This document shows positions 24,171 to 33,770 of a stretch of 64,000 nt of DNA, piece after piece. The notes beneath the pieces are model-generated. The model saw only the letters and a program-made list of their open reading frames with translations. It was not told the DNA's origin and ran no database searches. A program made the position numbers and the translations under genes. The number at the start of each line of letters is the position of its first letter. The stretch's first letter is position 1. Source of the DNA: Oscillospiraceae bacterium (lineage in GTDB: Bacteria; Bacillota; Clostridia; Oscillospirales; Ruminococcaceae); assembly GCA_017848115.1 (NCBI GenBank), contig JAGAKZ010000029.1, forward strand, positions 17,316 through 81,315, read 5' to 3'.

Positions 24171-25376
24171 TTATTCGAGAGGCCTGGAGAGAGTTATTGC
24201 AAGTATATCTGTTGATGAAGGATTTTTTACATAGTAGTTTGTCGTTTCAACACGTCTGTAAATGCCATCATCACCTATTTGCCGTGTAATAACGCTTCTG
24301 TGTCTGGTACCATGATTGTATGCGTTTATCTGGTCGATACGATCGAAGGTAGTTTTGAAAAGTTCCTGGTCATCAGGATGCATTGTTGATGCACCATGTT
24401 CTATAAGTTCGGTAAACACACCTGTTGACTTGCAGGACTGAGTAGTAAAGTTTTCATAGGCCATCATATAGAAACTGTTTCTTGAAAGGTTGCACATTAT
24501 GATAAGCGGATAACACATAAATACTGCATCAAGCAGGAGTTGAGTAGCGCTCGCAGCGGGCTGTGTTTCGATAATATCTCCGGTTTCATTTTTTTCTTGG
24601 GGGATATTTAGCAACTGTTCATATTCATTTTGCGGTATAGGACGTGAAAAATAGTAACCCTGAATAAGCTCACAACCGCAGGTGCGGAGAAATTCCAGTT
24701 GTTCTTTGGTTTCTACACCTTCTGCAACAGTTGAAAGTTTCAGTCGCTGTGCGAAGTTAAAAATGCTTTCAAGCACTATTCGTTCCTTTTCATTTTCACA
24801 GTTTCCGCTTAAAAGTGATTTGTCTATTTTGAGTACTGATGCCGGCACATCTTTTACAAAGTTGAGAGAAGAAAGTCCGCTTCCGAAGTCGTCTATTGCG
24901 ACTGTAAATCCGGCATTTCGTATTTTGTTTATAAACTCTATGATATATGTTTTTCCTTTGGCAAGAGCGGATTCTGTTATTTCAACTTCTATAAGATCGT
25001 GTGGGATGTTGTGACTATCTACGATTTTACAAAGTCTTTCGGTGAAGTCTGACTCGTAGGTATGTGCACGTGAAAAGTTTACAGATACAGTAACAGGTTT
25101 AAGACCGTTTCTGATTTGTTTTTCCATAAGATCACATACAATTTTTAATATATGCCAGTCGAGTTTTGTTATAAGACAACTTTTTTCAAGTATCGGAACA
25201 AAACTGTCAGGTGGTATCAGTGTGTTTTCATCGCTTATCCATCTTGCAAGTGCTTCTGCTCCGGATATTATTCCTGTGAGAGCATCGTATTTTGGTTGGT
25301 AGTATGCAACTATTTTATTGTTCTTTATGGCAATGTCAAGCATTTCCTCAATATTTCCTTCTGTAAACTGGATCAT
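24171..25376 (-). CDS. EAL-domain c-di-GMP phosphodiesterase with C-terminal PAS-like region
   Basis: 401 residues. The EAL domain fills residues 1-260: signature EALAR near 41, NFSRAH, metal-ligand EVEITES, DDFGSGLSSL, KIDKSLL, EGVETKEQ and QGYYFSRPIP, so an active enzyme cleaving c-di-GMP to pGpG is expected. The last 125 residues contain MHPDDQELF and a beta-rich pattern like a PAS fold; the order EAL then PAS-like is reversed from the common one. No GGDEF partner domain and no membrane helix. AGGAGG before ATG. Runs from the promoter at 25473-25501. Confidence 0.9.
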   Translation of the reverse strand: MIQFTEGNIEEMLDIAIKNNKIVAYYQPKYDALTGIISGAEALARWISDENTLIPPDSFVPILEKSCLITKLDWHILKIVCDLMEKQIRNGLKPVTVSVNFSRAHTYESDFTERLCKIVDSHNIPHDLIEVEITESALAKGKTYIIEFINKIRNAGFTVAIDDFGSGLSSLNFVKDVPASVLKIDKSLLSGNCENEKERIVLESIFNFAQRLKLSTVAEGVETKEQLEFLRTCGCELIQGYYFSRPIPQNEYEQLLNIPQEKNETGDIIETQPAASATQLLLDAVFMCYPLIIMCNLSRNSFYMMAYENFTTQSCKSTGVFTELIEHGASTMHPDDQELFKTTFDRIDQINAYNHGTRHRSVITRQIGDDGIYRRVETTNYYVKNPSSTDILAITLSRPLE

Positions 25377-25472
25377 ATATTAAACCTCCTCATGATTGCT
25401 ATTTATAGATATAATGTATAAAAACATACAATATTTATTGCGATAACAGTTGTTTTGCACAGCTATATTATT

Positions 25473-25501
25473 ATTGTAACACTTGGAATAGGGAGTGTCA
25501 A
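25473..25501 (-). promoter_or_regulatory. Promoter of EAL-domain gene
   Basis: Minus strand -35 TTGACA (25496-25501), 17-base spacer, -10 TACAAT (25473-25478); leader about 90 bases. Confidence 0.78.
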
Positions 25502-25785
25502 GTTAACGTTTTAAATCTCTATGTAAAAAAATAGCGTCTGACTGTTAGCTATAATGCTGTATAAGGCAGATACATTTTTATAAAAAACAAATCGCTATCG
25601 CTTGTTTTTGTGGTTTATCCTGAACGGACAGCCTTTTACTCGATTTTTTTAAAATATCTGTCACACTGCAGTTGTTTTTTACGATTGTATATGGTGAGAG
25701 AAGAAATTTAAGGAAAACAGGAGGTGAAAATTTTACATCTGAAGTATTGATTTTCTTTTAAAGTGTAGAAAGGATGTGTAAAAAT
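25502..25785. other. Intergenic stretch before lipoprotein
   Basis: No gene seen. Contains a weak hairpin AAAACAAATCG/CGCTTGTTTT near 25585-25608, and an AGGAGGTGA (25721-25729) followed by no useful frame. No convincing promoter for the lipoprotein could be fixed. Confidence 0.4.
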
Positions 25786-28700
25786 ATGATACGAAAATTT
25801 GTAAGTATGGTTACTGCATTAGTTCTTGTTATGGGAACATTTGCAGGCTGTAAAAAAGAAGATAAGGAAAAAAGCAAGGGAACGACCGAAAATGTCAGGG
25901 TGCTTAATTATTTCAGGGAAAGTGACGGGTTTGCCCAGCCGGAGAATATGTATTATGATAACATATACAGCGTAGACGGAAACCTTGTTTATGCAGGATA
26001 TATGTATTCTTCGGGAGCAGGTGAAAACAAAGCCGGAATATATGATACTCTTACAGACGAGATAAGAGAAATAGATGTATCATCTCTTGAAATAAATTTT
26101 GTGTCACGTTGCTGTATAGGAGAGAAATATTATTACATATGCTATGAAGGTAAGGACGGAAAACTCTTTACGGCAAGATTTGATAAGAAAACAGGTGAGC
26201 TTGTTGATAATACCCCGACTGACTCAGAAGATTCCGCATATATCATAGAGTGCGGTGAAGATGATGAGGGCAGGTTCTTTGCATATATGCTGAATTCGTC
26301 AGACGGTGGTAATACAACAGATTCTGTTGTACGCTGTGTTTATGATGATTCTATGGAACTCGTTAAGAGTACGGATATATTTAAAAAAGAATCTGTTGGC
26401 AGTGATTCTTTTTTTTCTACCATGACAATATCGGCTGATGAAAGTGTATATATTTTTATCGAAAACAGTGACGGTACTACAGATATGGCAAAGTTTTCTC
26501 CCGATATGGAAGAAATGTATACAGTAAAAGACGTTCTTTCTGATATGAACGGCTGGTTTTCACAGTGTATGGTACTTGAAAACGGAAATCCGATTATTGC
26601 GACATATGATACGGAAAATATGAATGGTGAAGGTAATGGCAGAACAAATTTTAATGAGATCGACGCACTAAGCGGTGAAGTTGTGGGAAGGTATGACAGT
26701 GATGAATTTTACGGATATATTCCGATAATTCCGAGTGAAGGGTTTACTCTTCCGGAAGGAGCGGATATATTGTATCTGGGTGGAACAGATATATACAGTT
26801 ATAGTTTTAAGTACGATGAATTTACAAAAGTAGCTGATTTTGAAAATCAACCGGTAAGCTACGGAAATATATCATGCGGACTTGGTAAAGGCAGTGAGAT
26901 ATTTTTTGCGTCATATGTTGAGGAAGACAGTCAGAACGGCTGTGGGATTTATGTAGTAGACAAGGAAGGAAATACTGTTACCAGACAGATACTTTCGGAA
27001 AATATGCAGATATTTGGTCACGATAAAGACACGGACGGAAATATTTGTTTTGTTTGTCGCAGTTACAACGATGATGCAAAAGAAGGTGAGCCTGAATACA
27101 CTCTGACTGTTGAAAAATTTGATAAGTCATGGAAGAAAGTCGGTTCTGTTGAGCTTAAATCCGAACCGGAAGACTGGTACGAATGCAGTCTTCTTATCAA
27201 AGATAACGGAAATATCGTTGTTTCAAACTTTAACAGTGTTGCATCATTTGACAGTAACGGAAAACAGATCTCAAGTATAAGCGTGGGTGATGACAGCAGA
27301 ATTTTCGGAGTGTTCACAAGTAAAGGCGAAGACTATGTGATCAGCGAAAATTATGTTTCTACTCTTACATCACTTCAAAGAGCAGACTATGACAAAAAAT
27401 CTTTTGAACACGTAGCGGACCTTGATTTTGCGATAGCAGGACTTGACAAGGGCGATGACAGCTGTGATGCATTTTTGAGTACATCTGACGGTATATACGC
27501 TTATACGGTCGCCGACAACAGTTGTACCGAAGTTATAAACTGGCTCAACTCCGATATTGACACAAATGTAAACGGAACAGCATTATGTATTGACAGGGAC
27601 AATATCATAATTCCTTATTATGATAACGCAAGCTATGAATCTCTTGTGAAATATATAAAGAAGGTAGACGAGCAGACTCTTGAAAAGATAAACAACAAGA
27701 AGAATATAGTACTCGCCTGTGATTCTCTCCCCGATTTGCTGAAAGAAAAAATAGTGGAGTTTAATCAGGAAAATGATAATTACAGAATACTTGTAAATGA
27801 TTATTACAAATACCACAACTATGCTGACGGCATATACAGCAGTGGTCTGAATAAGCTGAACGCCGAGCTTATAGAGGGAAAGATACCCGACATTATTATA
27901 GGTAACAAATCCCTTGACACAAACCGTTATGCACAACTCGGCATATTTGCAGACCTGACACCATATGCTCAAAAGGCAGGGCTTATAAATGACGAGGAGT
28001 ATTTTACAAATATAATAAAAGCATTTTCTCATAACGGAAAACAGTACCAGTTACCGCTTAACTTTTCACTTTTGACACTTGCAGGCAAAGAATCGGTTAC
28101 AGGAAATGATGACAGTTTTACATTTGACGACTTTTTTGCGCTCAGAGAAGAGATAGAACCTTTCTATATGCCTTCAAGACAATGGACGATGAGCTATCTG
28201 ATAAGTGACAATCTCAGTGCATTTGTCGACTTTGAAAATAAAAAGTGTGATTTTGAAAACGACACTTTTGTAAAACTCATAGAATACATAAAAGAAGAAA
28301 CCATTCCCGATGACGAAATATCCGATGTGTGGTCAAGTGAGGAATATCAGCAAAAAATAGTTGAAAACCACTGTGCTTTTGAACAGCTTGGTATTTATTC
28401 TTTTGAATCGGTTGCAAGCTTCAATCAGCTTGATGTAAAAGGCAATAAGAAATCACCCGATGAAAAGCTTTCACTTTTAGGTATTCCTTCATATGATGAC
28501 AGCAGTCCGCTCATATCTTCCGATACCCTTGTAAGCATATGCGAAAAATCACAACACAAAGATGCATCATGGGAATTTATAAGTTTCCTTTTCTCTGACG
28601 CTTCACAAAGTTCACTTTGCAAGCTAAATCACGGTTACCAGTACAATTTTCCGATAAAAAAATCTGTTTATGACAAACTTGCCGAATCAGAGAGAACCAA

Positions 28701-28950
28701 AACCGATAACGTCCATACAAATGACCGCTACGGCAATGATGTAAGACTCCGAAATATTGACAAAGATACTGCCGGGTTGCTCAGAGAATTCATATTGTCT
28801 GCAGACAGAGCAGTTGTAAGTGATTATAATATAAACTCAATAATAAATGAACAATGTGAGATTTTCTTCTCAGACGGACAGTCCGCCGAAGATACTGCAA
28901 AGGCTGTACAGAGCAGAGTATCGCTTTATTTGCAGGAGATAAAGAAATAG
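25786..28950 (+). CDS. Large lipoprotein: propeller-like N-terminal region plus solute-binding domain
   Basis: 1054 residues from ATG 25786; the ATG at 25774 abuts the GAAAGG ribosome site, so the second is preferred. Signal peptide with lipobox TFAGC, Cys22. Residues 40-620 are repeated beta-rich segments (periodic DxDGN, SADESVYIF, DKDTDGNICFVC) suggesting a propeller. From about 640 (NKKNIVLACDSL) to the end it resembles a family 1 extracellular solute-binding protein (PDIIIGNKS, YAQLGIFADLTPYA, QYQLPLNF, WEFISFLFS). No ABC permease or ATPase is adjacent, so it may serve as a sensor or surface binder, or pair with a distant sugar transporter. Confidence 0.75.
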   Translation: MIRKFVSMVTALVLVMGTFAGCKKEDKEKSKGTTENVRVLNYFRESDGFAQPENMYYDNIYSVDGNLVYAGYMYSSGAGENKAGIYDTLTDEIREIDVSSLEINFVSRCCIGEKYYYICYEGKDGKLFTARFDKKTGELVDNTPTDSEDSAYIIECGEDDEGRFFAYMLNSSDGGNTTDSVVRCVYDDSMELVKSTDIFKKESVGSDSFFSTMTISADESVYIFIENSDGTTDMAKFSPDMEEMYTVKDVLSDMNGWFSQCMVLENGNPIIATYDTENMNGEGNGRTNFNEIDALSGEVVGRYDSDEFYGYIPIIPSEGFTLPEGADILYLGGTDIYSYSFKYDEFTKVADFENQPVSYGNISCGLGKGSEIFFASYVEEDSQNGCGIYVVDKEGNTVTRQILSENMQIFGHDKDTDGNICFVCRSYNDDAKEGEPEYTLTVEKFDKSWKKVGSVELKSEPEDWYECSLLIKDNGNIVVSNFNSVASFDSNGKQISSISVGDDSRIFGVFTSKGEDYVISENYVSTLTSLQRADYDKKSFEHVADLDFAIAGLDKGDDSCDAFLSTSDGIYAYTVADNSCTEVINWLNSDIDTNVNGTALCIDRDNIIIPYYDNASYESLVKYIKKVDEQTLEKINNKKNIVLACDSLPDLLKEKIVEFNQENDNYRILVNDYYKYHNYADGIYSSGLNKLNAELIEGKIPDIIIGNKSLDTNRYAQLGIFADLTPYAQKAGLINDEEYFTNIIKAFSHNGKQYQLPLNFSLLTLAGKESVTGNDDSFTFDDFFALREEIEPFYMPSRQWTMSYLISDNLSAFVDFENKKCDFENDTFVKLIEYIKEETIPDDEISDVWSSEEYQQKIVENHCAFEQLGIYSFESVASFNQLDVKGNKKSPDEKLSLLGIPSYDDSSPLISSDTLVSICEKSQHKDASWEFISFLFSDASQSSLCKLNHGYQYNFPIKKSVYDKLAESERTKTDNVHTNDRYGNDVRLRNIDKDTAGLLREFILSADRAVVSDYNINSIINEQCEIFFSDGQSAEDTAKAVQSRVSLYLQEIKK

Positions 28951-28963
28951 ATATAAGATATAC

Positions 28964-29001
28964 AAAAAATATCCCACACCAAAACGGTATGGGATATTTT
29001 T
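28964..29001. terminator. Bidirectional terminator, lipoprotein and phosphorylase
   Basis: Long stem AAAAATATCCCACACC/GGTATGGGATATTTTT with a loop AAAAC, one mismatch. Lies between converging genes. Confidence 0.88.
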
Positions 29002-29013
29002 GTATATATTCGA

Positions 29014-31410
29014 TTATCCGAGAACAACTGTAATTTCGTTTGTATCTTTAAGTATATCAGCCTTGATGTAGTCACCTTTGATAACTTCGCCGTTTACGTT
29101 GATTTCCTTTACACCGCTCTGAACGTGTGCAGAGTTGTCAACTTTGATGTTGAGCCATTTTCCTCTGAAGAATTTCTTTATAGAGAAACCGTCCCATGCA
29201 GAAGGGATAGAAGGAGAGATCTTAAGGCCGTAAGCGTCAGGACGCATACCGCAGATACCTTCTACACAGCCTACCATTACAGTTGAAGCTGTACCTGTAA
29301 GCCAGTGAACGTGTGAACGTCCTTCAAATTCAGATCTTGTGGATTCTGTGAACTGGCCGTGTGCATATGGTTCGATAACACGTCTGTCAGCGTCGTTGTT
29401 CATTGCTGCAGGTGAGCTTTCCATGAAGTACTGGAATGCTCTGTCACCGTGACCGATAAGGCTTTCTGCGAGTATTGCCCAGCCCTGTGGCTGTGAGAAG
29501 ATACCGCCGTTTTCCTTTGTATCAGGGTTGAAGATGTGCATGAGCGCACCGTCAAAGTGGTGGTCTACGTATGGTGGTTCAAGAAGCTTTATACCGTAAG
29601 GTGTGTTGAGGATATCGTAAACAGACTGCATTGACTTTTCTGCACGTTCTTCTGAGGAGAAACCGGAGATAACGCCCCAGCTCTGTGGGTTGAGCCACAT
29701 ATTTGCTTCAGGGTCTTTCTTTGCACCAACGATTACGCCGTTTTCACGAATACCTCTGATATAACGGTCTTCGTCCCAGCATTTGTCGAGGGAAGCTGAG
29801 AGATCAGCCTTGATTTCGTCAAGATATTTTATATAGTCTGTATCGTTCTTGCCTTCGGCATATTTTCTGAGAACGTTTATAGCATAATAGAGCTGGAATG
29901 CAACGAATGTACTTTCACCCTTTGCGCCGAGTCTGAGACAGTCGTTCCAGTCAGCATGGAGTCCGGCAGGCATCTTGTTTGCACCAAGACGTTCCATGGA
30001 GAATTTTATAGCTCTCTTGAGGTGATCGTAAACTGTATCTTCGCCACCGTTTGCATATACGATAACTTCATCGAGGAATCCTATGTTTCCGCTTTCACCT
30101 ATATATTTCTCGATAGTCGGGAAGAGCCAGAGAGCGTCATCGGCTCTGTATGAAGGGTGACCTGTAGCCTTTACGTATGACGGCTGGTCAGGTGTATCTT
30201 CGTGACCTGCATTATGGTCAAACTTAACGAGTGGAAGTCCTCCGCCGTTGTCAACCTGTGCTGAGATCATAAAACGTATCTTTTCAGCGGCAAGTTCCGG
30301 ATCAAGATGGATTATACCCTGTATATCCTGAACGGTATCTCTGTATCCGTAGCCGTTTCTGAGACCGCAGTATATGAGAGAAGCGGCTCTTGACCAGATA
30401 AATGTGATGAAGCACTGATATGAGTTCCATACGTTTATCATGTTGTTGAATTCTTCACTTGGTGTATCAACCTGGAAGTTGCTGAGTTTACTGTGCCAGT
30501 ATTCTTTGAGCTCAGATACTTCCTTGTCAGCTGTTGTGCTGTCTTTGTAGGAGTTGAGAATTTCGTCAGCTTCAACTGCGTTTTTCTGACCGAGTATATA
30601 TGTGAGTGTAACAGATTCGCCGGGAGCGAGTGTGATGTCGGACTGGAGTGCACCGCAAGAGTTTGAGTTGTAGTTCATAGAGTTGTCGCACTTGCCGTTT
30701 TCAACAGCTATCGGATTTGAGTAAGTTCTGTAAGAACCGATAAATTTGTCAAGGTTTCCGCAACCTGCTGTAACGTCAGCGCCTACCATACCGAAGAAAC
30801 GTTCCTTATGGTTTGAACCTGTTTCGTCTTTCTTTTCATTTTCATTGATGTGCTGGATTATCTTATTGCCCATAAGTTCTGTACGGGAAATAAAGAGTGT
30901 GTACTGGAGGTTTACCTGATCCTGTTCATAGTTGTCTTCGTTTGTAAATTCAATAAAACCGAAAACAGAAAGGTTCTTTGGCTTAGTGTCGTTGTTTGTT
31001 ATCTTTGTGTTCCATACTTCGTATGTTTTGCCAAGCGGTACATAGTATGTTACTTCTGAAGCAGTCTTTTCATATTCGGACTTGATAACAGTATATGCTG
31101 TACCGTGGATACAGGTAGTCTTGAACTTGTCGAGCGGTTTGCCTACAGGCTGCCATGAAGCTGACCAGTAGTCGTTTAAGTCGTTGTCTCTTATATAAAC
31201 AAATCTTCCAGGAAGGGCCATGTTTGAGTTGAATCTGAATCTTGAGATTCGTCCGTTTGCACCTGATTTAACAAAGCTGTAACCGGCCGCATTGTTGGAA
31301 ATAATTGCGCCGTATTCAGGTGAGCCGAGGTAGTTTACCCATGGTGCAGGTGTTGCCGGGTTAGTGATGACGTATTCTTTGTTTTTTAAGTCAAAATATC
31401 CGTAATTCAT
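29014..31410 (-). CDS. Cellobiose phosphorylase-type GH94 enzyme
   Basis: 798 residues, typical length. Cytosolic phosphorolysis of cellobiose to glucose 1-phosphate and glucose, which saves ATP for cellulose degraders. The start MNYGYFDLKNKEYVITNPATP, AGYSF, and DYWSASWQPVGKP segments match the cellobiose phosphorylase branch, and the catalytic Asp lies in HADWNDCLRLG near residue 490; the phosphate-binding loop WLTGTAST is present near the end. No signal peptide. AAGGAG precedes ATG. Other GH94 specificities (cellodextrin phosphorylase) are less likely because those proteins are longer. Confidence 0.92.
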   Translation of the reverse strand: MNYGYFDLKNKEYVITNPATPAPWVNYLGSPEYGAIISNNAAGYSFVKSGANGRISRFRFNSNMALPGRFVYIRDNDLNDYWSASWQPVGKPLDKFKTTCIHGTAYTVIKSEYEKTASEVTYYVPLGKTYEVWNTKITNNDTKPKNLSVFGFIEFTNEDNYEQDQVNLQYTLFISRTELMGNKIIQHINENEKKDETGSNHKERFFGMVGADVTAGCGNLDKFIGSYRTYSNPIAVENGKCDNSMNYNSNSCGALQSDITLAPGESVTLTYILGQKNAVEADEILNSYKDSTTADKEVSELKEYWHSKLSNFQVDTPSEEFNNMINVWNSYQCFITFIWSRAASLIYCGLRNGYGYRDTVQDIQGIIHLDPELAAEKIRFMISAQVDNGGGLPLVKFDHNAGHEDTPDQPSYVKATGHPSYRADDALWLFPTIEKYIGESGNIGFLDEVIVYANGGEDTVYDHLKRAIKFSMERLGANKMPAGLHADWNDCLRLGAKGESTFVAFQLYYAINVLRKYAEGKNDTDYIKYLDEIKADLSASLDKCWDEDRYIRGIRENGVIVGAKKDPEANMWLNPQSWGVISGFSSEERAEKSMQSVYDILNTPYGIKLLEPPYVDHHFDGALMHIFNPDTKENGGIFSQPQGWAILAESLIGHGDRAFQYFMESSPAAMNNDADRRVIEPYAHGQFTESTRSEFEGRSHVHWLTGTASTVMVGCVEGICGMRPDAYGLKISPSIPSAWDGFSIKKFFRGKWLNIKVDNSAHVQSGVKEINVNGEVIKGDYIKADILKDTNEITVVLG

Positions 31411-31477
31411 ATCTTAATTCTCCTTAAAATAAAATTTGAAAAGTATGGTTCTGTTATTTTTGAAAACGTGTACCTTT

Positions 31478-31506
31478 ATAATAACATTTCTGCTCCTTAT
31501 TTGCAA
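31478..31506 (-). promoter_or_regulatory. Promoter of GH94 gene
   Basis: Minus strand -35 TTGCAA (31501-31506), 17-base spacer, -10 TATTAT (31478-31483). Confidence 0.65.
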
Positions 31507-31744
31507 TACTTAAAGAAAAAATCATGCATTATCAATAATTAGTAATGTGATTTTGTAGTGAAAATATAATTAAAATAATATTTTTTAATTATATTTTTAA
31601 GTAAAAGTTTTTTGAGTAAGTGAGAGGATTTTGAAAGCGTTTTGAAAAATATCAATATACTTTTTTAAAACTTTAAGTTTTACATCAAAAAATAATTTAT
31701 TTTTGTTGATAAGTGTATATAATTAATAAATTATTGTATTATTA
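31507..31744. other. AT-rich spacer between GH94 and LRR genes
   Basis: About 240 bases dominated by A and T runs; no frame, stable hairpin or repeat stands out. It separates two divergent promoters. Confidence 0.4.
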
Positions 31745-31773
31745 TTGACTTGATAAAATGCCGGTGATATAAT
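31745..31773 (+). promoter_or_regulatory. Promoter of LRR-transglutaminase gene
   Basis: -35 TTGACT (31745-31750), 17-base spacer, -10 TATAAT (31768-31773). Confidence 0.8.
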
Positions 31774-31845
31774 TGATTATAGTGGGTATTTTTTTAAATT
31801 ATATTTAGGTTAAATGAAGAAAATGTGAAATTGGGAGTGGTTTTT

Positions 31846-33660
31846 GTGCAGGTTATCCGAAAAATTATCGCCGGCGTTTTTTCCCTCACAATAGTCTTTG
31901 CTATGATGGGAAGCAAAGATGAAAAAGATGTTGTCTGGGCAGATGAAACAGGCGAGATTTCCGTGTCGGAATCAGGAACCGAAACGGAAATAAAACAAAG
32001 AAGAAATTGGAAATACAGCGTTGCTGAGGATGGCACCGCGGTACTCAGAGGCTATCTGGGAAAAGAAAAGGTCACAGCTACGCCTCAGACTATTGATGGT
32101 TATGAAGTACGGTATATAGCTAATGAGGCATTCAGTACCGGAAATATGTCCGAATTGCGTATTTCAGAGGGAGTTCGTGAAATAGGGGAACGGGCGTTCT
32201 GGAACAATCACAACATAAAAACAGTTGTGTTGCCTGAGAGCTTGGAGGTTATAGGAAAAGAAGCGTTTTCAACCTCATCTCTTGAAAAGATAAATATTCC
32301 CTCAAGGGTAAAAACAATAGCCGAAAAGGCGTTTTCAGGGAGTACGCTCAAAAATATAAATATTGCAGAAGGAGTTTGCTCTATCGGAAAAGGGGCTTTT
32401 TCCGGTTGCGATAACCTTGGAATTTTGTGTATTCCTGCAACGGTTACCGAAATCTCATCTGAGGCTTTCAGCGGTTCGACTATGAAAGAGGTAATTATAA
32501 AAGGAAATGTTGATACTATAAATGAAAAGGTTTTTGCAAGAACACGAATCGGTTGTGTGACGATTTATAAAGGTACAAAAATTATTGAGAAAAACGCTTT
32601 TTATATGGCGAAAATTGACAGATTGAATCTTCCGTCAACGATTGAAGTGATAAAAGAGTTGGCCTTTAAAAATATGGAGATAGATGAAGTTTCTGTTCCG
32701 TCAGGTGTTGTGGAAAAGGATGCTTTTATCGGATGTACCATTACAAAGGTTACTATTGATAATGAAAATGCAGATATTATGTGCGGAGCATTTTCCGGTT
32801 GCGCCAATCTTGAAAATCTCTGTCTGAACACTGATGTATCTGTAAATGGTTCCGGCTTTAACGGATGTATGTCACTCAGATGCATTAACGGAGAGGAAGT
32901 GCTGGTTTCAGATGATTCAGGCTTGTTTTCCTTTAACGAAGAACTTAGTGGTTACGTGTATGAAAACTTTAATACAACAACAGACGTAGGATTTATCAAC
33001 AGATTTGTTGCTGATGAAGTAAAGAGAATAGTAGGCAGTACAGTTACGGAAGATATGAGTGATATAGAAAAAGTCTATGCACTTCATGACTGGATATGCA
33101 ATAAAGTATCGTTTGATATCGAAGGTAAGTTTGAAATGCGCAATCACGTTGATTCAGCTGTGTTTATGAGCGAATATGCTGTGTGCGGAAGCTATGCACG
33201 TGCATTTGCACTTCTTATGCAGGAAGCAGGGCTTGAAGCGTATTATGTTGCAAATGAAACTCATGCATGGAATATAGTAAAACTTGAAGATCACTATTTT
33301 CATGTGGATGTAAGTTATGCAGATTACTTTGATCCGACAAGCTATGAGAGATTTCTGGCAAGTGACAGTCAGTGTGCGGAGTATTATGGTCAGTGGAAAG
33401 TTTACAAACCGTCGCTGCTGTATAATTATGATGATGGTATAGAAGCTCCTGAGTGTCCTTATTTTCTTGGAGATATTGATATGGACGGTAAAAAAACCAG
33501 TTCTGATATGCAGCTTATATGTGATTATATAAGAGGTGATGTTCAGTTGGAAGACGGAGCTGAATCGATTGTTGACGTTGATGGTGACGGTTGTCTTGAT
33601 CTTGCCGATGTGACAGGATTCAGTACGGATTTTGTTGAGGTGCAGTCAGATGCGGAGTAG
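31846..33660 (+). CDS. Secreted BspA-type LRR protein with transglutaminase-like and dockerin domains
   Basis: 604 residues from GTG 31846, chosen because GGGAG lies 9 bases before it and a signal peptide (MQVIRKIIAGVFSLTIVFAM) begins there. Residues 60-330 are about ten BspA/LRR_5 repeats of 22-24 residues (IGERAFWNN, IGKEAFSTSSL, IAEKAFSGSTL). Then a transglutaminase-like domain with Cys in AVCGSYARAF (near 447), His in THAWN (near 474) and Asp in HVDVSY (near 488). The last 60 residues hold two dockerin-type Ca repeats (DIDMDGKKTSSDMQLICDYI and DVDGDGCLDLADVTGF), expected to dock on a cohesin. Probably a cellulosome-linked surface protein with a possible cross-linking or protease-like activity. 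Confidence 0.88.
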   Translation: MQVIRKIIAGVFSLTIVFAMMGSKDEKDVVWADETGEISVSESGTETEIKQRRNWKYSVAEDGTAVLRGYLGKEKVTATPQTIDGYEVRYIANEAFSTGNMSELRISEGVREIGERAFWNNHNIKTVVLPESLEVIGKEAFSTSSLEKINIPSRVKTIAEKAFSGSTLKNINIAEGVCSIGKGAFSGCDNLGILCIPATVTEISSEAFSGSTMKEVIIKGNVDTINEKVFARTRIGCVTIYKGTKIIEKNAFYMAKIDRLNLPSTIEVIKELAFKNMEIDEVSVPSGVVEKDAFIGCTITKVTIDNENADIMCGAFSGCANLENLCLNTDVSVNGSGFNGCMSLRCINGEEVLVSDDSGLFSFNEELSGYVYENFNTTTDVGFINRFVADEVKRIVGSTVTEDMSDIEKVYALHDWICNKVSFDIEGKFEMRNHVDSAVFMSEYAVCGSYARAFALLMQEAGLEAYYVANETHAWNIVKLEDHYFHVDVSYADYFDPTSYERFLASDSQCAEYYGQWKVYKPSLLYNYDDGIEAPECPYFLGDIDMDGKKTSSDMQLICDYIRGDVQLEDGAESIVDVDGDGCLDLADVTGFSTDFVEVQSDAE

Positions 33661-33717
33661 TTTTGAAAAACTATAGATAATCAAAAAATGCAATATAAAA
33701 GCCAAAACTTTTTTAGA

Positions 33718-33748
33718 AAGAATTCCCCCACCTCTAAGGTGGGGGAAT
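33718..33748. repeat. 29-base hairpin element, copy 1
   Basis: AAGAATTCCCCCACCTCTAA continuing to GGTGGGGGA; 12-base stem ATTCCCCCACCT/AGGTGGGGGAAT with loop CTA. Identical over 29 bases to 63876-63904. U-runs on both sides let it end both converging genes. Such C-rich hairpins recall IS200/IS605 ends, but no transposase is here. Confidence 0.8.
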
Positions 33749-33770
33749 ATGTTTTTTACCTATATTTTTC

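Noticed and set aside
25721-25780. AGGAGGTGA upstream of the lipoprotein as a separate gene start
   Set aside because: The GTG inside it opens only nine codons before TGA, so no protein can be supported.
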